From the NCBI GenBank assembly GCA_934746645.1, contig CAKVFE010000002.1, forward strand, positions 1-64,000: a DNA stretch of 64,000 nucleotides, written 5' to 3'. Below are positions 43,401 to 51,599 of this stretch, in pieces (the stretch's first letter is position 1; every line of letters starts with the position of its first letter). The stretch is from an uncultured Clostridia bacterium. Lineage in GTDB: Bacteria > Bacillota > Clostridia > Christensenellales > UBA1242. The position numbers and the translations under genes are program-made. Under the pieces are notes generated by a model that saw only the letters and a program-made list of their open reading frames with translations, searched no databases and was not told where the DNA came from.

Positions 43401-44119
43401 GTTTCGCTATAACGGGTAAGTGTAACTTTGTTAAAGAATACAGCACCTTGACAGTTGTCATCACTATCTTTACTACCTAACCACAATTCTAGGGTAGCAG
43501 TTTCTGAAGTAAATGCGTTGGTTTCTACAAACATTTCGTATGTTTCCCAAGCTTCGTTGGTAGATATACTCTTTATGCTTGCATCAACTGTACTATCACT
43601 AAGACCACTTAGATATACAGAAGCTTTTGCTTTGTCGTTGGTTCTAACAGTAATAGCAATAGAATAATAGCTATTTGCGTTAAGAGTAAACGAAGTACTT
43701 GTGTATCCAGCACGACCAAGACCAGCATAACTGTTTATCATTAGGTGCTTGTACAAAGTATCGTTGCTACCTTCAGTAATATTACCAGGGGCAGGAGTTA
43801 CAGGATTTTCCAATTCATAGTCGTCTTTATTGTTTGAGAAAGAAGAATCCGAAACATTGATAACGCCGTATTTTATATTGTCATTATTGGCTGGGTTAGT
43901 AAATGTCCAGCTATTAGGACTATATGGATTAGAAGATGTACTGTAAGAAGTAAAGTCATTATTTGATATTGATGTTTGTTGCTCTGTATAGTGAGCATAG
44001 ATTGGAGAATTGTTGTTCTCAAAATTGCTTACTAAAAAAGAGGTGCTAAACACGCTTAATGCTAACATCCCACCTACTAAAAATTTTTTAAATCCGTATT
44101 TTTTGTTTTTATATTTCAT
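40475..44119 (-). CDS. Giant surface protein: CBM-like repeats, membrane span, intracellular coiled coil
   Basis: 1214 residues. An N-terminal signal region (KKFLVGGMLALSVFSTSFLV, ~11-30) is followed by about four repeats of a jelly-roll-like carbohydrate-binding module (roughly 60-240, 265-470, 495-690, 705-905). Each ends in GYVFFDNITV, GYVFFDDVVV or GYVFVDDIVV and a YT/F(N/S)-type phrase. A membrane helix (~923-945) precedes a basic KFKFTKTPKIKTKYDRRK stretch and a ~190-residue cytoplasmic coiled coil rich in EKxK, with a Thr/Glu/Asp-rich tail. Having both external glycan binding and a long cytoplasmic coiled coil is unusual. GGTG precedes the ATG. Confidence 0.75.
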   Translation of the reverse strand: MKYKNKKYGFKKFLVGGMLALSVFSTSFLVSNFENNNSPIYAHYTEQQTSISNNDFTSYSTSSNPYSPNSWTFTNPANNDNIKYGVINVSDSSFSNNKDDYELENPVTPAPGNITEGSNDTLYKHLMINSYAGLGRAGYTSTSFTLNANSYYSIAITVRTNDKAKASVYLSGLSDSTVDASIKSISTNEAWETYEMFVETNAFTSETATLELWLGSKDSDDNCQGAVFFNKVTLTRYSETSYRTKVSSADTTRSKQISLYNPIYETPINNPSFDATSVIGDSSPITGWSTVEASYNENQMLKVITTNNYHASIDTEKGIANPGTNFKASDDSVLFMYNKTDGAQGIKSNEFTIKQNELYLISVWAKSDCATGSGATVKLEQVNEDEEDEDFEAVTATLTTATSLTTDATTNNWTQYKLFVEGHPLQDTKVTLQLWLGTEDSKTSGYVFFDNITVQKISYKDFSDANSSGTNATYTYNTDNTQFTIVNGNFNVTQKSEKELTYPLTASNWTLTSDENYNQEYNLTGVINTKTDQFQILKDYINTKGITDTPYNPGLTPVQKIVGATLDNSSNNVLMIGNTTTTTQSYKSEDFSLTASSYYKISMLVNTQYENPSLTKGAKITLDSSAFTAMEIGNIDTNGQWKQIDMFVHVGSKYTTFNLTLALNNIKGYVFFDDVVVAESSETEFNNTLTENQYKVELNLQSSDTFDVHSQSDTVLSTLFNWTSTNNSETSGVVYGALDTTKNINEVFTGITNPGSVNGTSILALQSINDSYFTLTSSQKIDLSVDKYYKIAVKIKTRNINKDVKKYDDDGNLIKYGAFIGLDGYDDMFTAIDTERDLEDGYVTYSFLIKPTEDTQTNVILGIGGEDNWASGYVFVDDIVVSELSEANYTEASENTNIRTLLLSKQSTTTDDTDSGTDFTGSEFNWVLVPSILTSLAIIIAIVGTTVRKFKFTKTPKIKTKYDRRKTVEVDLDKRERIELRNEIIKELNTEYNDIDKEINDLVKQFEQEKADALKLQEEKLKAYEEVKQAIIIEREKVTREYNDKLNATENLTEQDKSKYEKEFKAYIKKLDKRAAAEAKKYNKKDNTIQVIEIKHNQKVKELSERQKYIQEEIARIEKEIEEIAKQEEIMWNEYRKAKEEAKKEKLAYLAEKRKAKEEAKAKKHNHDNQPSETTEDTTPSDNTTEVEIDEPKTDAVEENTEDVKEDSDTNNNQ

Positions 44120-44453
44120 AATACACCATGCTTTTAAATTTTGCTTTTATACTTATATATATAAACAATTAGTATTATATAAAATATTGGGTTTATAAGC
44201 AACTAATTTTAATTATATAAATAATTAACACTTTTATTTATTGGTTGATTTTTGTGCCATAAATAATAAATTTTGTCGTATCTAATAAATACTAAAATCT
44301 TATTTTTTACAACCTAATCAAATTAATATAAATTAAATGTGCTATTTCATCTTAACAAAAAATGCAAAAATGGTAAATTTTGGTAACTAATTTTAGTATA
44401 TTCTTTTTTATTTTTTTTACTCATAACATTTTTAATTTTTACACAAAATATTT
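44120..44453. other. AT-rich divergent intergenic region
   Basis: Separates the minus-strand giant surface protein from the TauE-like gene. Over 80% A/T by eye; contains only T-tracts and short repeats. No coding frame, hairpin or clear sigma-A promoter identified, though both flanking genes must have promoters here. Confidence 0.5.
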
Positions 44454-45110
44454 GTGATGGAAAAAATTGTATACAAAACTTTAAATTTAAAACTTAATAA
44501 ATGTATGAAAGCTAAAAAATATATGTTTAGAAGTTCAGATGTAAAAGGAATGACTAAATATAAATATAGGCACATATTAACGAAAGGTAATATGATACAA
44601 CCAGTGCTGACAGTAAGAAAAAATAATAAGTGGAAAGTTGCATATAAGACCACTCTCAATCAGTTTAATTGTGTTTATATTTACAAGCAAAGATTGTGTA
44701 AAGATTATAAGCCTAAGACTAAAAATGTTTTTTATTTTGGTAAAAAGAAAAACAAGTTCTTAAACACATTATCTGTACTAGTATTAGGACTAATTATTGG
44801 CTTTATCAATGGATTTTGGGGTGGTGGTGGAGGTATGGTTTGTGTACCAACACTTACTGGAATAATTGGACTAAAAGACAAAAAAGCTCACGCAACAGCA
44901 ATACTCATTATGCTTCCATTGAGTATTGCAAGTTTTGTTGTTTATATGCTAAAAGGCTCACTTAAATGGGATATTGCTGGGATAGTGTCTGGAGGCTTTG
45001 TGGTAGGTGGAGTACTGGGTGCTTTGCTACTAAAGAAAATTAATAATATTGTGTTACAAATAGTATTTGCACTAGTCATAATTGCTGGTGGAATAAAAAT
45101 GCTATTATAG
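44454..45110 (+). CDS. TauE/SafE half-transporter with basic N-terminal extension
   Basis: Up to 218 residues. The C-terminal ~120 residues are one half of a TauE/SafE anion exporter: GLIIGFINGFWGGGGGMVCVP (the glycine-rich first repeat motif), ATAILIMLPLSIASFVVYM and GGVLGALLLKKI. The N-terminal ~95 residues are basic and soluble and unlike the family. The start is uncertain: ATG 44454/44457 lacks a ribosome site; AAAGGTAAT fits the ATG at 44592 (residue 47). The neighbour 7 bases downstream supplies the other half. Confidence 0.65.
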   Translation: MMEKIVYKTLNLKLNKCMKAKKYMFRSSDVKGMTKYKYRHILTKGNMIQPVLTVRKNNKWKVAYKTTLNQFNCVYIYKQRLCKDYKPKTKNVFYFGKKKNKFLNTLSVLVLGLIIGFINGFWGGGGGMVCVPTLTGIIGLKDKKAHATAILIMLPLSIASFVVYMLKGSLKWDIAGIVSGGFVVGGVLGALLLKKINNIVLQIVFALVIIAGGIKMLL

Positions 45111-45117
45111 GAGAATT

Positions 45118-45543
45118 ATGATTTGGTTATGGTATATAATTGCTGGCGTAGTTAGTGGTGTTGTTGCTGGTATGGGTATGGGTGGTGGAACATTGCTTAT
45201 ACCTATATTGACAATATTTTTCAATATTGCTCAAGCAACTGCACAGGGTATCAACTTGTTTGCTTTTTTGCCTTGTGCAATAGTAAGTCTTATTATTCAT
45301 ATTCGCAATAAGCTAGTTGATTTTAAAGTTGGTTTGCTTATTATTGCTAGTGGTGTAGTAAGTAGTATTTTGGGCAGTATACTTGCTGTCAACACTACCA
45401 ACAAAACTCTAAAAACATTGTTTGGTGGATTTTTGTTGTTAATAGGTGTGTATCAAGGAACAGTAGCTATTGTCAATATTGTAAAAAGTAAGAAAAATCA
45501 AGATAAAAAGATTAAATCTAAAATAATTTATAAATTAAAATAA
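45118..45543 (+). CDS. TauE/SafE half-transporter
   Basis: 141 residues, four membrane helices, with the repeat motif GVVSGVVAGMGMGGGTLLIPIL and QGINLFAFLPCAIVSLIIHIRNK. It matches one half of the usual ~250-residue TauE/SafE protein, so it probably pairs with the preceding gene product to form the full exporter of sulfite/sulfonate-like anions. TAGGAG precedes the ATG. Substrate unknown. Confidence 0.75.
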   Translation: MIWLWYIIAGVVSGVVAGMGMGGGTLLIPILTIFFNIAQATAQGINLFAFLPCAIVSLIIHIRNKLVDFKVGLLIIASGVVSSILGSILAVNTTNKTLKTLFGGFLLLIGVYQGTVAIVNIVKSKKNQDKKIKSKIIYKLK

Positions 45544-45552
45544 TGGCTTTTA

Positions 45553-45586
45553 GTAAAAAAAAGAGAACAATATGTTCTCTTTTCTA
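45553..45586. terminator. Bidirectional terminator
   Basis: AAAGAGAACA/TGTTCTCTTT around 45560-45582 with A8 before and T-rich after, between converging genes. Confidence 0.75.
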
Positions 45587-45602
45587 TTTTTAATAACCAG
45601 TA

Positions 45603-46454
45603 TTATTTAAGTATGTTGTCAACAATACAATTACCAAAAAGTTGTCCCAATTTTAATTCGCTAACATCATTATAGTGCACACCACCACTAGTGATTAGTC
45701 CATTTATACCTTCTTCAATTAAATTGTCAATATGTGTATTTATGAAGTAATTGGACTGATTTAATTGAGAAAACGCTAATTTTGCGTTGTTGACATCTCC
45801 ATCATCTTTGATACTTGCGTCAACAAAATTTAGATTATTATCGCTTAGATATTTAGAAAAATCTTCTGTTAAATTGTTTTTAAAAGCAATTAAATTTTCA
45901 TAATAATATTCGCCATAACTACCATTGTCTGTTTCGCCTTGCATCCAACAAAAAGAAATTATTTTAGGCGTTTTATTAGATTTTGTTAGGTCACTTAATG
46001 CATTATTGACATTTTCTATCAATTTAGGGTAATATTGACCATTTTTTGACCAATCTAAATGTAAACTTGAACCACCATAGGCACATTTTATTATATAAAA
46101 TTTGTCTTTAGGATATTTTTCATTTAAGACATCACATAATCCTAATTCTACACCAAAACTATTTTCGTGTGCACCAACACCTAGTTTATATTTTTGGAAT
46201 GGTAAAACTTGTTCATTATCAATAGCAGAATATAACTGAATGTTGTCATAACCATTAACAAATTCGTTATATTTTTTAGAGCCTATAGATTGTTCTAGAT
46301 TAAGCGAACTAGTAATACCAACCATATTTGATTGTCCAGATAGTATTATTACTTTTACTTCTTGATTTTTATTTGAACATCCAAATAAAATTGTAGATGA
46401 CAACGCAACTAAAAATGTTGCTAAAATAAATAAATTTAAGATTTGTTTTCTCAT
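45603..46454 (-). CDS. Lipoprotein SGNH esterase, sialate O-acetylesterase-like
   Basis: 283 residues. Signal peptide with lipobox TILFGCSNK (lipidated Cys ~26). The SASA/SGNH motifs are present: block I ILSGQSNMVG (nucleophile Ser in GQSN), the oxyanion Gly in AYGGSSL, block WMQGETDNG, and the catalytic His in GGVHYND. Such enzymes remove O-acetyl groups from glycans (sialic acid, xylan, peptidoglycan). The gene follows a surface-glycan cluster theme here. GAGGT precedes the ATG. Substrate not determined. Confidence 0.8.
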   Translation of the reverse strand: MRKQILNLFILATFLVALSSTILFGCSNKNQEVKVIILSGQSNMVGITSSLNLEQSIGSKKYNEFVNGYDNIQLYSAIDNEQVLPFQKYKLGVGAHENSFGVELGLCDVLNEKYPKDKFYIIKCAYGGSSLHLDWSKNGQYYPKLIENVNNALSDLTKSNKTPKIISFCWMQGETDNGSYGEYYYENLIAFKNNLTEDFSKYLSDNNLNFVDASIKDDGDVNNAKLAFSQLNQSNYFINTHIDNLIEEGINGLITSGGVHYNDVSELKLGQLFGNCIVDNILK

Positions 46455-46628
46455 AAATACCTCAATAAATAATATGTATACAATATATTTATGTCAAGTA
46501 GATTTATTGTTTTAATTAAAAATTTGTATGATAATATTATGATATATAAAATGTCGTGTTATTTAGTTATAAAGCCAGTTTTGGGTTATATCGTATATTA
46601 ATATACATATTTTTGTTTGCCTTTTTGT

Positions 46629-46657
46629 TTGCCTAAAAATATAAAATATGGTATTAT
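46629..46657 (+). promoter_or_regulatory. Promoter of the ferredoxin gene
   Basis: TTGCCT (46629-46634), 17 bp, TATTAT (46652-46657) with TG extended -10. Confidence 0.7.
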
Positions 46658-46686
46658 CTATGTATCAATATTAAGGAGAGTTTAAT

Positions 46687-46860
46687 ATGGCAGCAGTAGT
46701 TGATAAAAATGTATGTGTAGGCTGTGGTGCGTGCACAATGACATGTCCAGTTGAAGCTATCAAATTGGTTAATGGTACAGCACAAATTGATCCAGCAAAA
46801 TGTATATCTTGTGGTGCTTGTGTTGCTACTTGCCCAGTAGGAGCTATTAAATTACAATAA
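46687..46860 (+). CDS. 2[4Fe-4S] ferredoxin
   Basis: 57 residues, a clostridial-type ferredoxin: CVGCGACTMTCP (Cys10, 13, 16, 20) and CISCGACVATCP (Cys39, 42, 45, 49), the eight ligands of two [4Fe-4S] clusters. It is a low-potential electron carrier for anaerobic redox enzymes. TAAGGAGAG sits 7 bases before the ATG and a promoter lies just upstream, so it is a single-gene unit. It supports an anaerobic lifestyle. Confidence 0.95.
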   Translation: MAAVVDKNVCVGCGACTMTCPVEAIKLVNGTAQIDPAKCISCGACVATCPVGAIKLQ

Positions 46861-46957
46861 TATTATGGTAATTGAAGTTAATTTGTGATTTTTGGTTACA
46901 AATTAATTTTTTTTGCTAAATTTGCAAAACATTCTATACAAATTTTTTTAAATATGG

Positions 46958-47090
46958 TATATTATTATCGCATAGTGTGAAAAGTGTGTGCATTTTTCAC
47001 TTTTAATGCGTTTACTAGTAGTTTTGAATTTGTGGTGGAAAGCAAAATTAGTAGAAATAGTAGAAAACGACAGATTAAGGAGTGTTCAGA
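46958..47090 (+). promoter_or_regulatory. Promoter and hairpin leader of the Ppx-like gene
   Basis: Extended -10 TGGTATATT at 46955-46963; the leader folds CGCAT/ATGCG outside GTGAAAA/TTTTCAC (46969-47010). Function of the hairpin unknown. Confidence 0.5.
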
Positions 47091-48599
47091 TTGGAAAAAT
47101 TAGCAATTATTGAACTAGATACAACAAAATTAAAATTAGTTTTTGCTGATGTTATTAAAAATAAGTCTTTTTTGGTATACGACCATGTTGATGTTCCTAT
47201 CAACCTTATGAAAGATTTTAATGACGAAAATATAATCAAGTCTACTATTATAAAGGAAGTAGTATGTATTCTATCAGTATTTAAGAAGATGATTGATAGT
47301 GAAGGTATTACTGATGTTATTTGTGTGGCTACTAGTAAGATTAATGAAGCAAAAAATCAAAATGGTTTCCTAAACGAAATATTTAGTATTACTAACTTAA
47401 AGTTTAATATATTAACTCCAGAACAAGAGATTAATTATATTTATACTGCAGTTATCAATTCTTTCAACAAACCTAAAGCTTTGATAATTAGTGTATCAAA
47501 TTATCAAACAGAATTGTTGTTGTACAATAGAAGAAATATACTTAATACTTGTGTTATCCCTTATGGCTCAGTCAACCTTGCTGAAAAGTTTAATGGCTTG
47601 ACAACAAAAGAGATGATGGATAATGCAAAAGATTTTGTATATCAACAACTAAAAGAAAATGACTGGATATTTAATCTTGAAGAAGAATACGAGATTATTG
47701 GTACAGGAGATGTTTTCCTAAGCTTAGGTGAAGTAAGTAGACGAGCTAGAAAATATCCTTTACAAGTAGAACATAACTATACAATGTCTACTCAAGACTT
47801 AAATAAAGTTTATGATGTAGTATCCAATATGGAGATTACTAAAAACTCTAAGATAAAAGGTGTTTCTGTAGACGATACAAAAGCTATGCCAACAGGTCTT
47901 GCTATTATTTCTGCTATTGTCAATAACGGCAATAAGACCGAATTGTCAATCAGTAAAAATGGCTTAATCAACGGCATTTTGCTTAATACAGTTATTCCTC
48001 TAACTTTAGAAAAACCAATTAGTGATAACTTAGGATATAGTCTTCAAGTTCTTAACGAATTTTATGATAAAAAACCTAATAATGCAGAACATGTTTATGA
48101 TTTAAGTATGATATTATTTAAACAATTAAAAGTACTTCATAAACTAAATCGTAGTTATGTTAGAGTATTGAGAGTTGCAAGTTATATGTATGCTTGTGGT
48201 TTGCGTGTAACCAACGACAATCCAGAAAAAATAAGTTTCAATATTATACTTAACTCTAATATTTATGGTGTATCTCATAAAGAATTAGTTCTTGCAGCAT
48301 TTACTTCTATATTAAGAGATGTTGACAACTTCAATTTAGCTGATTGGGTTAAATATAAAGACTTAGTTAATGAAGAAGACCTTGACGCTGTAAAGAAACT
48401 TTCTGTTATACTTCAAATTGCTTCTAGTCTAGATTGCACAAAATTTGGCAATGTAGTAGACATTAGCTGTGATATTTTAGGAGATAGCGTTATTATGAAA
48501 ACTATCACTAAAGGCGAAGTTCCACTAGAAATTAGACAAGCAAAACTTTCAAGTATTGACTTTAAGCGTGCTTATAATAAAAATCTTGAAATTTTATAA
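47091..48599 (+). CDS. Degenerate Ppx/GppA-family protein with degenerate HD domain
   Basis: 502 residues, starting at TTG 47091 (AAGGAG 8 bases upstream). The N-terminal half follows the Ppx/GppA actin-like fold: ATSKINEAKNQNGF (relatives ATsA.ReA.N), LTPEQEINYIYTAV (relatives lsGeeEA.l...gv), and GSVNLAEKF. The phosphate loop usually DIGGGSTE reads LIISVSNYQTE, so the glycines are gone. The C-terminal half looks like the Ppx-linked HD domain: HVYDLSMILFKQL, then MYACGLR where LHDIG is expected, and NSNIYGVSHKE. Both metal/phosphate sites seem lost, so a regulatory, non-catalytic role is likely. Confidence 0.65.
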   Translation: MEKLAIIELDTTKLKLVFADVIKNKSFLVYDHVDVPINLMKDFNDENIIKSTIIKEVVCILSVFKKMIDSEGITDVICVATSKINEAKNQNGFLNEIFSITNLKFNILTPEQEINYIYTAVINSFNKPKALIISVSNYQTELLLYNRRNILNTCVIPYGSVNLAEKFNGLTTKEMMDNAKDFVYQQLKENDWIFNLEEEYEIIGTGDVFLSLGEVSRRARKYPLQVEHNYTMSTQDLNKVYDVVSNMEITKNSKIKGVSVDDTKAMPTGLAIISAIVNNGNKTELSISKNGLINGILLNTVIPLTLEKPISDNLGYSLQVLNEFYDKKPNNAEHVYDLSMILFKQLKVLHKLNRSYVRVLRVASYMYACGLRVTNDNPEKISFNIILNSNIYGVSHKELVLAAFTSILRDVDNFNLADWVKYKDLVNEEDLDAVKKLSVILQIASSLDCTKFGNVVDISCDILGDSVIMKTITKGEVPLEIRQAKLSSIDFKRAYNKNLEIL

Positions 48600-48620
48600 A
48601 AAGTAAAAATATATTTAGTT

Positions 48621-48650
48621 TAAAAAACCATACTTTTTGTATGGTTTTTT
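48621..48650 (+). terminator. Intrinsic terminator
   Basis: AAACCATA/TATGGTTT with loop CTTTTTG and T-run. Confidence 0.85.
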
Positions 48651-48699
48651 GTTTTGAAAATTATTATATTTTGCTACAATATACTTAGAGGTAATAAAT

Positions 48700-49713
48700 A
48701 TGGCATTATTTAATCTTGGTATCGAACTAGGTACATCTAATACAGTTATTTATATGGCTGGTTTAGGTGTGGTATTAAAAGAACCTTCTTGTATTGCAGT
48801 TGAAACTGTCAATAATAAAAGAGTAGTTAAATGCGTAGGTAATGAAGCTAAAAAACTTATTGGTAAAACTAATGAAAGTATAGAAGTTGTTTGGCCAATA
48901 TGTGAAGGTGTTATATGCAACTTTCAATTAGCAAAACTTATGCTTAAGGAATTTTTAAAGAAAGTAGCACCTACAGGACTATTTAAACCTAAAAATCGTG
49001 TAGTTTTTGCACACCCTTGTGGACTAACTAAAGAAGAAAAAGACAAGTTGAGAGATTTGGCTTATTCTCTTGGTATCACAACAATAGGATTTGTACCAGC
49101 TGGAGTATGTGGACTTATAGGAATGGAAGTTGAAGAAAACGACCTAAATTCACATATGATAGTTAATATTGGTGGTGGTGTAACCGATATATGTATTGTT
49201 AATAACAATCATATTATTAGAGGTGCAACTATCAATGTCGGTGGCAATCAAATAGATGCACATATATACGATTATATTAAAGAACAATATCAAATAGAAT
49301 TGGGACAAAATACTGTAGAAACTATAAAAAATAGTATTGGCTCTTTGCTTGTAAATGATATTAGTTCAATTAATGTAGTTGGTATGGAAATTGATACTAA
49401 AAGACGCACAGAAATTAAATTGTTTTCACAAGACATTTTACCTATACTTGAAGGAGCATTTGGCAAGATTGCCGAAGCCTGCGAATCATTGATTAGTATG
49501 TGTAGTAGTGAAGTGTTAAAAGATATTAATCAATTAGGACTTTATGTCTGTGGCGGTGTAAGCAATATAACAGGTGTAGATAAGTTCTTATCAAAATTGT
49601 TACAATTACCAGTTTATGTAGACCCAGATGCTGAAAGTACAGTAATTTTGGGATTGGGTAATTTGTTAAACAACCAAAATTTCTTATTGGAATTATGCAA
49701 AAATTATAAATAA
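48700..49713 (+). CDS. mreB: MreB-like actin homologue
   Basis: 337 residues. The opening LGIELGTSNTVIYMAGLGVVLKEPS matches MreB (DLGTaNTlvY...GivLrEPSvva), with phosphate-2 VNIGGGVTDICIV near 165 and adenosine motif VCGGVSNITGVDKFLSKLL near 285. MreB filaments guide lateral wall synthesis in rods. Overall sequence is divergent and mreC/mreD do not follow; instead minD follows. GAGGT precedes the ATG; promoter with TGCTACAAT -10 at 48672-48680. It could be an Mbl/MreBH-type paralogue. Confidence 0.82.
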   Translation: MALFNLGIELGTSNTVIYMAGLGVVLKEPSCIAVETVNNKRVVKCVGNEAKKLIGKTNESIEVVWPICEGVICNFQLAKLMLKEFLKKVAPTGLFKPKNRVVFAHPCGLTKEEKDKLRDLAYSLGITTIGFVPAGVCGLIGMEVEENDLNSHMIVNIGGGVTDICIVNNNHIIRGATINVGGNQIDAHIYDYIKEQYQIELGQNTVETIKNSIGSLLVNDISSINVVGMEIDTKRRTEIKLFSQDILPILEGAFGKIAEACESLISMCSSEVLKDINQLGLYVCGGVSNITGVDKFLSKLLQLPVYVDPDAESTVILGLGNLLNNQNFLLELCKNYK

Positions 49714-49748
49714 TCAAAATAAGATATAAATAATTAATTAAATTGTAG

Positions 49749-49790
49749 AATAATTTGGTTTTATGTAAACCAGATTATTTTTTTTATGTT
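49749..49790 (+). terminator. Intrinsic terminator
   Basis: AATAATTTGGTTT pairs with AAACCAGATTATT (one G-U) and T8; separates the mreB-like gene from minD. Confidence 0.75.
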
Positions 49791-49897
49791 TAAAAAAGAT
49801 ATTAAATTTACAATAGTTTTTTTTAACATTAAACTTACAATGTTATCTAAATTAAAATGATTTATAGTTTAAATACATATTAAAAATAAGGAGAAAT

Positions 49898-50692
49898 ATG
49901 GCACGCAAAATTGTTGTAACATCAGGTAAGGGTGGAGTTGGAAAAACTACTATTACTACCAATATTGGTATAGCACTTAGCAATATGGATTTAAAAGTGT
50001 TGGTTATGGATGTGGATTTTGGACTTAATAATTTAGATGTTGTGCTAGGTGTCGAAAATAGGGTGGTCTATGATGTTATTGATGTTCTTAATGGCAAATG
50101 TAGGGCTAAGCAAGCATTGATACAAGATTTTTTCAATCCTAATTTGTATATTTTGCCAAGTGTTCATTCGGTCAATAATATCAATATTAGTAGCGAGCAA
50201 ATCAAGTTTATAATATCTCAATTAGAGAGTATGTTTGACTATATTCTTATAGATTGCCCAGCCGGAATTGAAGTTGGATTCCACAGAGCAGTCAAATGTT
50301 CCGATGAAGCTATAGTTGTTACAACTCCACATATTTCTGCTATAAGAGATGCTGATAAAGTTTTGACTTTACTTAATAGTTACAATTTAAATGATGTAAA
50401 AATGATAGTCAATAGAGTTAGAGGCGACTTAATTGCTAGTAAAGAAATGTATAATGCAGAAACCATAAAAGAGTTTTTAAATGTAGATTTGCTTGGTGTT
50501 GTGCCAGAAGATGATGATATCAACTTGTCATTAAATATTGGACAACAAATCAACAAAAATAGTACTGCATATTCTGCCTTTAATATGATTGCTCGCAATA
50601 TAAATTATGGAGAAAGAAACATATTCGACTATACAAAAAAGTATAGAGGTCTGATTGGTAATATAAGAAAAAAGATTAGGAAGTATGTGTAG
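49898..50692 (+). CDS. minD: Septum-site ATPase MinD
   Basis: 264 residues. Deviant Walker A TSGKGGVGKTTITTN with the signature Lys, switch I DVDFGLNNLDVVLG, Walker B-like DYILIDCPAGIEVGFHRA, and a C-terminal amphipathic helix (GLIGNIRKKIRKYV) that binds membrane. MinD carries MinC to the membrane to block FtsZ away from midcell. AAGGAG precedes the ATG. minE follows directly; minC is not adjacent. Confidence 0.95.
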   Translation: MARKIVVTSGKGGVGKTTITTNIGIALSNMDLKVLVMDVDFGLNNLDVVLGVENRVVYDVIDVLNGKCRAKQALIQDFFNPNLYILPSVHSVNNINISSEQIKFIISQLESMFDYILIDCPAGIEVGFHRAVKCSDEAIVVTTPHISAIRDADKVLTLLNSYNLNDVKMIVNRVRGDLIASKEMYNAETIKEFLNVDLLGVVPEDDDINLSLNIGQQINKNSTAYSAFNMIARNINYGERNIFDYTKKYRGLIGNIRKKIRKYV

Positions 50693-50932
50693 ATGAAAGC
50701 ATTAAAGTTTGAAGATAGATTGAAAAATGTTTTGGTTAGTGACAAGCAAGACAATCCATTAAAAGTTGTCAATGTTATTAAATCTGATATTTTAAAAGTG
50801 CTACAAAATTATATGAACATATCTAGTGAAGACCTTGATGTCAACATAACTGTCGATGAATATGGTAACTTTATTTTCAACTCCTATGCTAAAGTTAGAA
50901 GACTAAAATCTTTAAGTGCAATATTGGATTAA
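50693..50932 (+). CDS. minE: Cell-division topological factor MinE
   Basis: 79 residues. The N-terminal MinD-binding/membrane segment and the C-terminal dimer domain are recognisable: RLKNVLVSDKQ (relatives RL.ilv..dR), VIKSDILKVLQNYMNISSEDLDVN (relatives lk.eil.vi.kY..id.e.v.v). MinE stimulates MinD ATPase to drive oscillation. It starts immediately after the minD stop; AGGAAG in minD serves as ribosome site. MinE in clostridia is found alongside MinD in some lineages. Confidence 0.9.
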   Translation: MKALKFEDRLKNVLVSDKQDNPLKVVNVIKSDILKVLQNYMNISSEDLDVNITVDEYGNFIFNSYAKVRRLKSLSAILD

Positions 50933-50987
50933 TAGTAATAATAACCACTTTTTTGTCATATTATTTTTATAAGAAAAGTGGGGAATT

Positions 50988-51599
50988 ATGAAAATAAAAG
51001 TATGTTCACTTACAAAAAAATCAATACAACATTTGTATGTAAAGAAAATCAATAAACACAATTTTGTCACATTTGGCATAATGCTTTTGATGGTTATGCT
51101 AAGCGTATTGGGTATAAAATATATAGATGTGTTTAATGGTTATGACCAACTGTGTACCGAAATATACAATCCTATTGACGCATTATTTAATGACAATGGT
51201 GGTATAGTTTTTACTAGCAAAATGCTAAACAATATCAATAAAAATAATCTAAAATTTGTAACTCCAATTAAGTGCAGTGATATATCAATTGTTGATGATA
51301 CAATCAATTATGTTATAGATAATAGCATTATGATTATTGCTCCTGAAGATGGAATAATTAAAAGTATTGGGTATCTACCTAATGGCGAAAAATATATAGA
51401 AATTGCACATTCTAAAAACATTGTTTCTAGATTGGAAAACATATATATTACTGGTGTAGTAACAGGTCAAGTAGTGGCAAAAGGTAAGGACATTGCTACA
51501 GCTCGTATGGACTCAGTTGTTAGATTTTCTATATATGAAGATGGTACAAAAATTAGCAATCTTAAACTAAATAAAAATGTGATAACATGGGAAAATTGA
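50988..51599 (+). CDS. spoIVFA: SpoIVFA-like protein, degenerate M23 domain
   Basis: 203 residues. A basic N-terminus and one membrane helix (about 28-47) precede a C-terminal M23/LytM-like half: VIDNSIMIIAPEDGIIKSIGYLPNGEKYIEIAH...SRLENIYITGVVTGQVVAKGKDIATA. The metal-binding HxxxD and HxH of active M23 peptidases are not present, as in SpoIVFA. In Bacillus this protein holds the protease SpoIVFB inactive at the outer forespore membrane; the spoIVFB gene overlaps it here by 13 bases. The name rests on position and architecture. Confidence 0.75.
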   Translation: MKIKVCSLTKKSIQHLYVKKINKHNFVTFGIMLLMVMLSVLGIKYIDVFNGYDQLCTEIYNPIDALFNDNGGIVFTSKMLNNINKNNLKFVTPIKCSDISIVDDTINYVIDNSIMIIAPEDGIIKSIGYLPNGEKYIEIAHSKNIVSRLENIYITGVVTGQVVAKGKDIATARMDSVVRFSIYEDGTKISNLKLNKNVITWEN

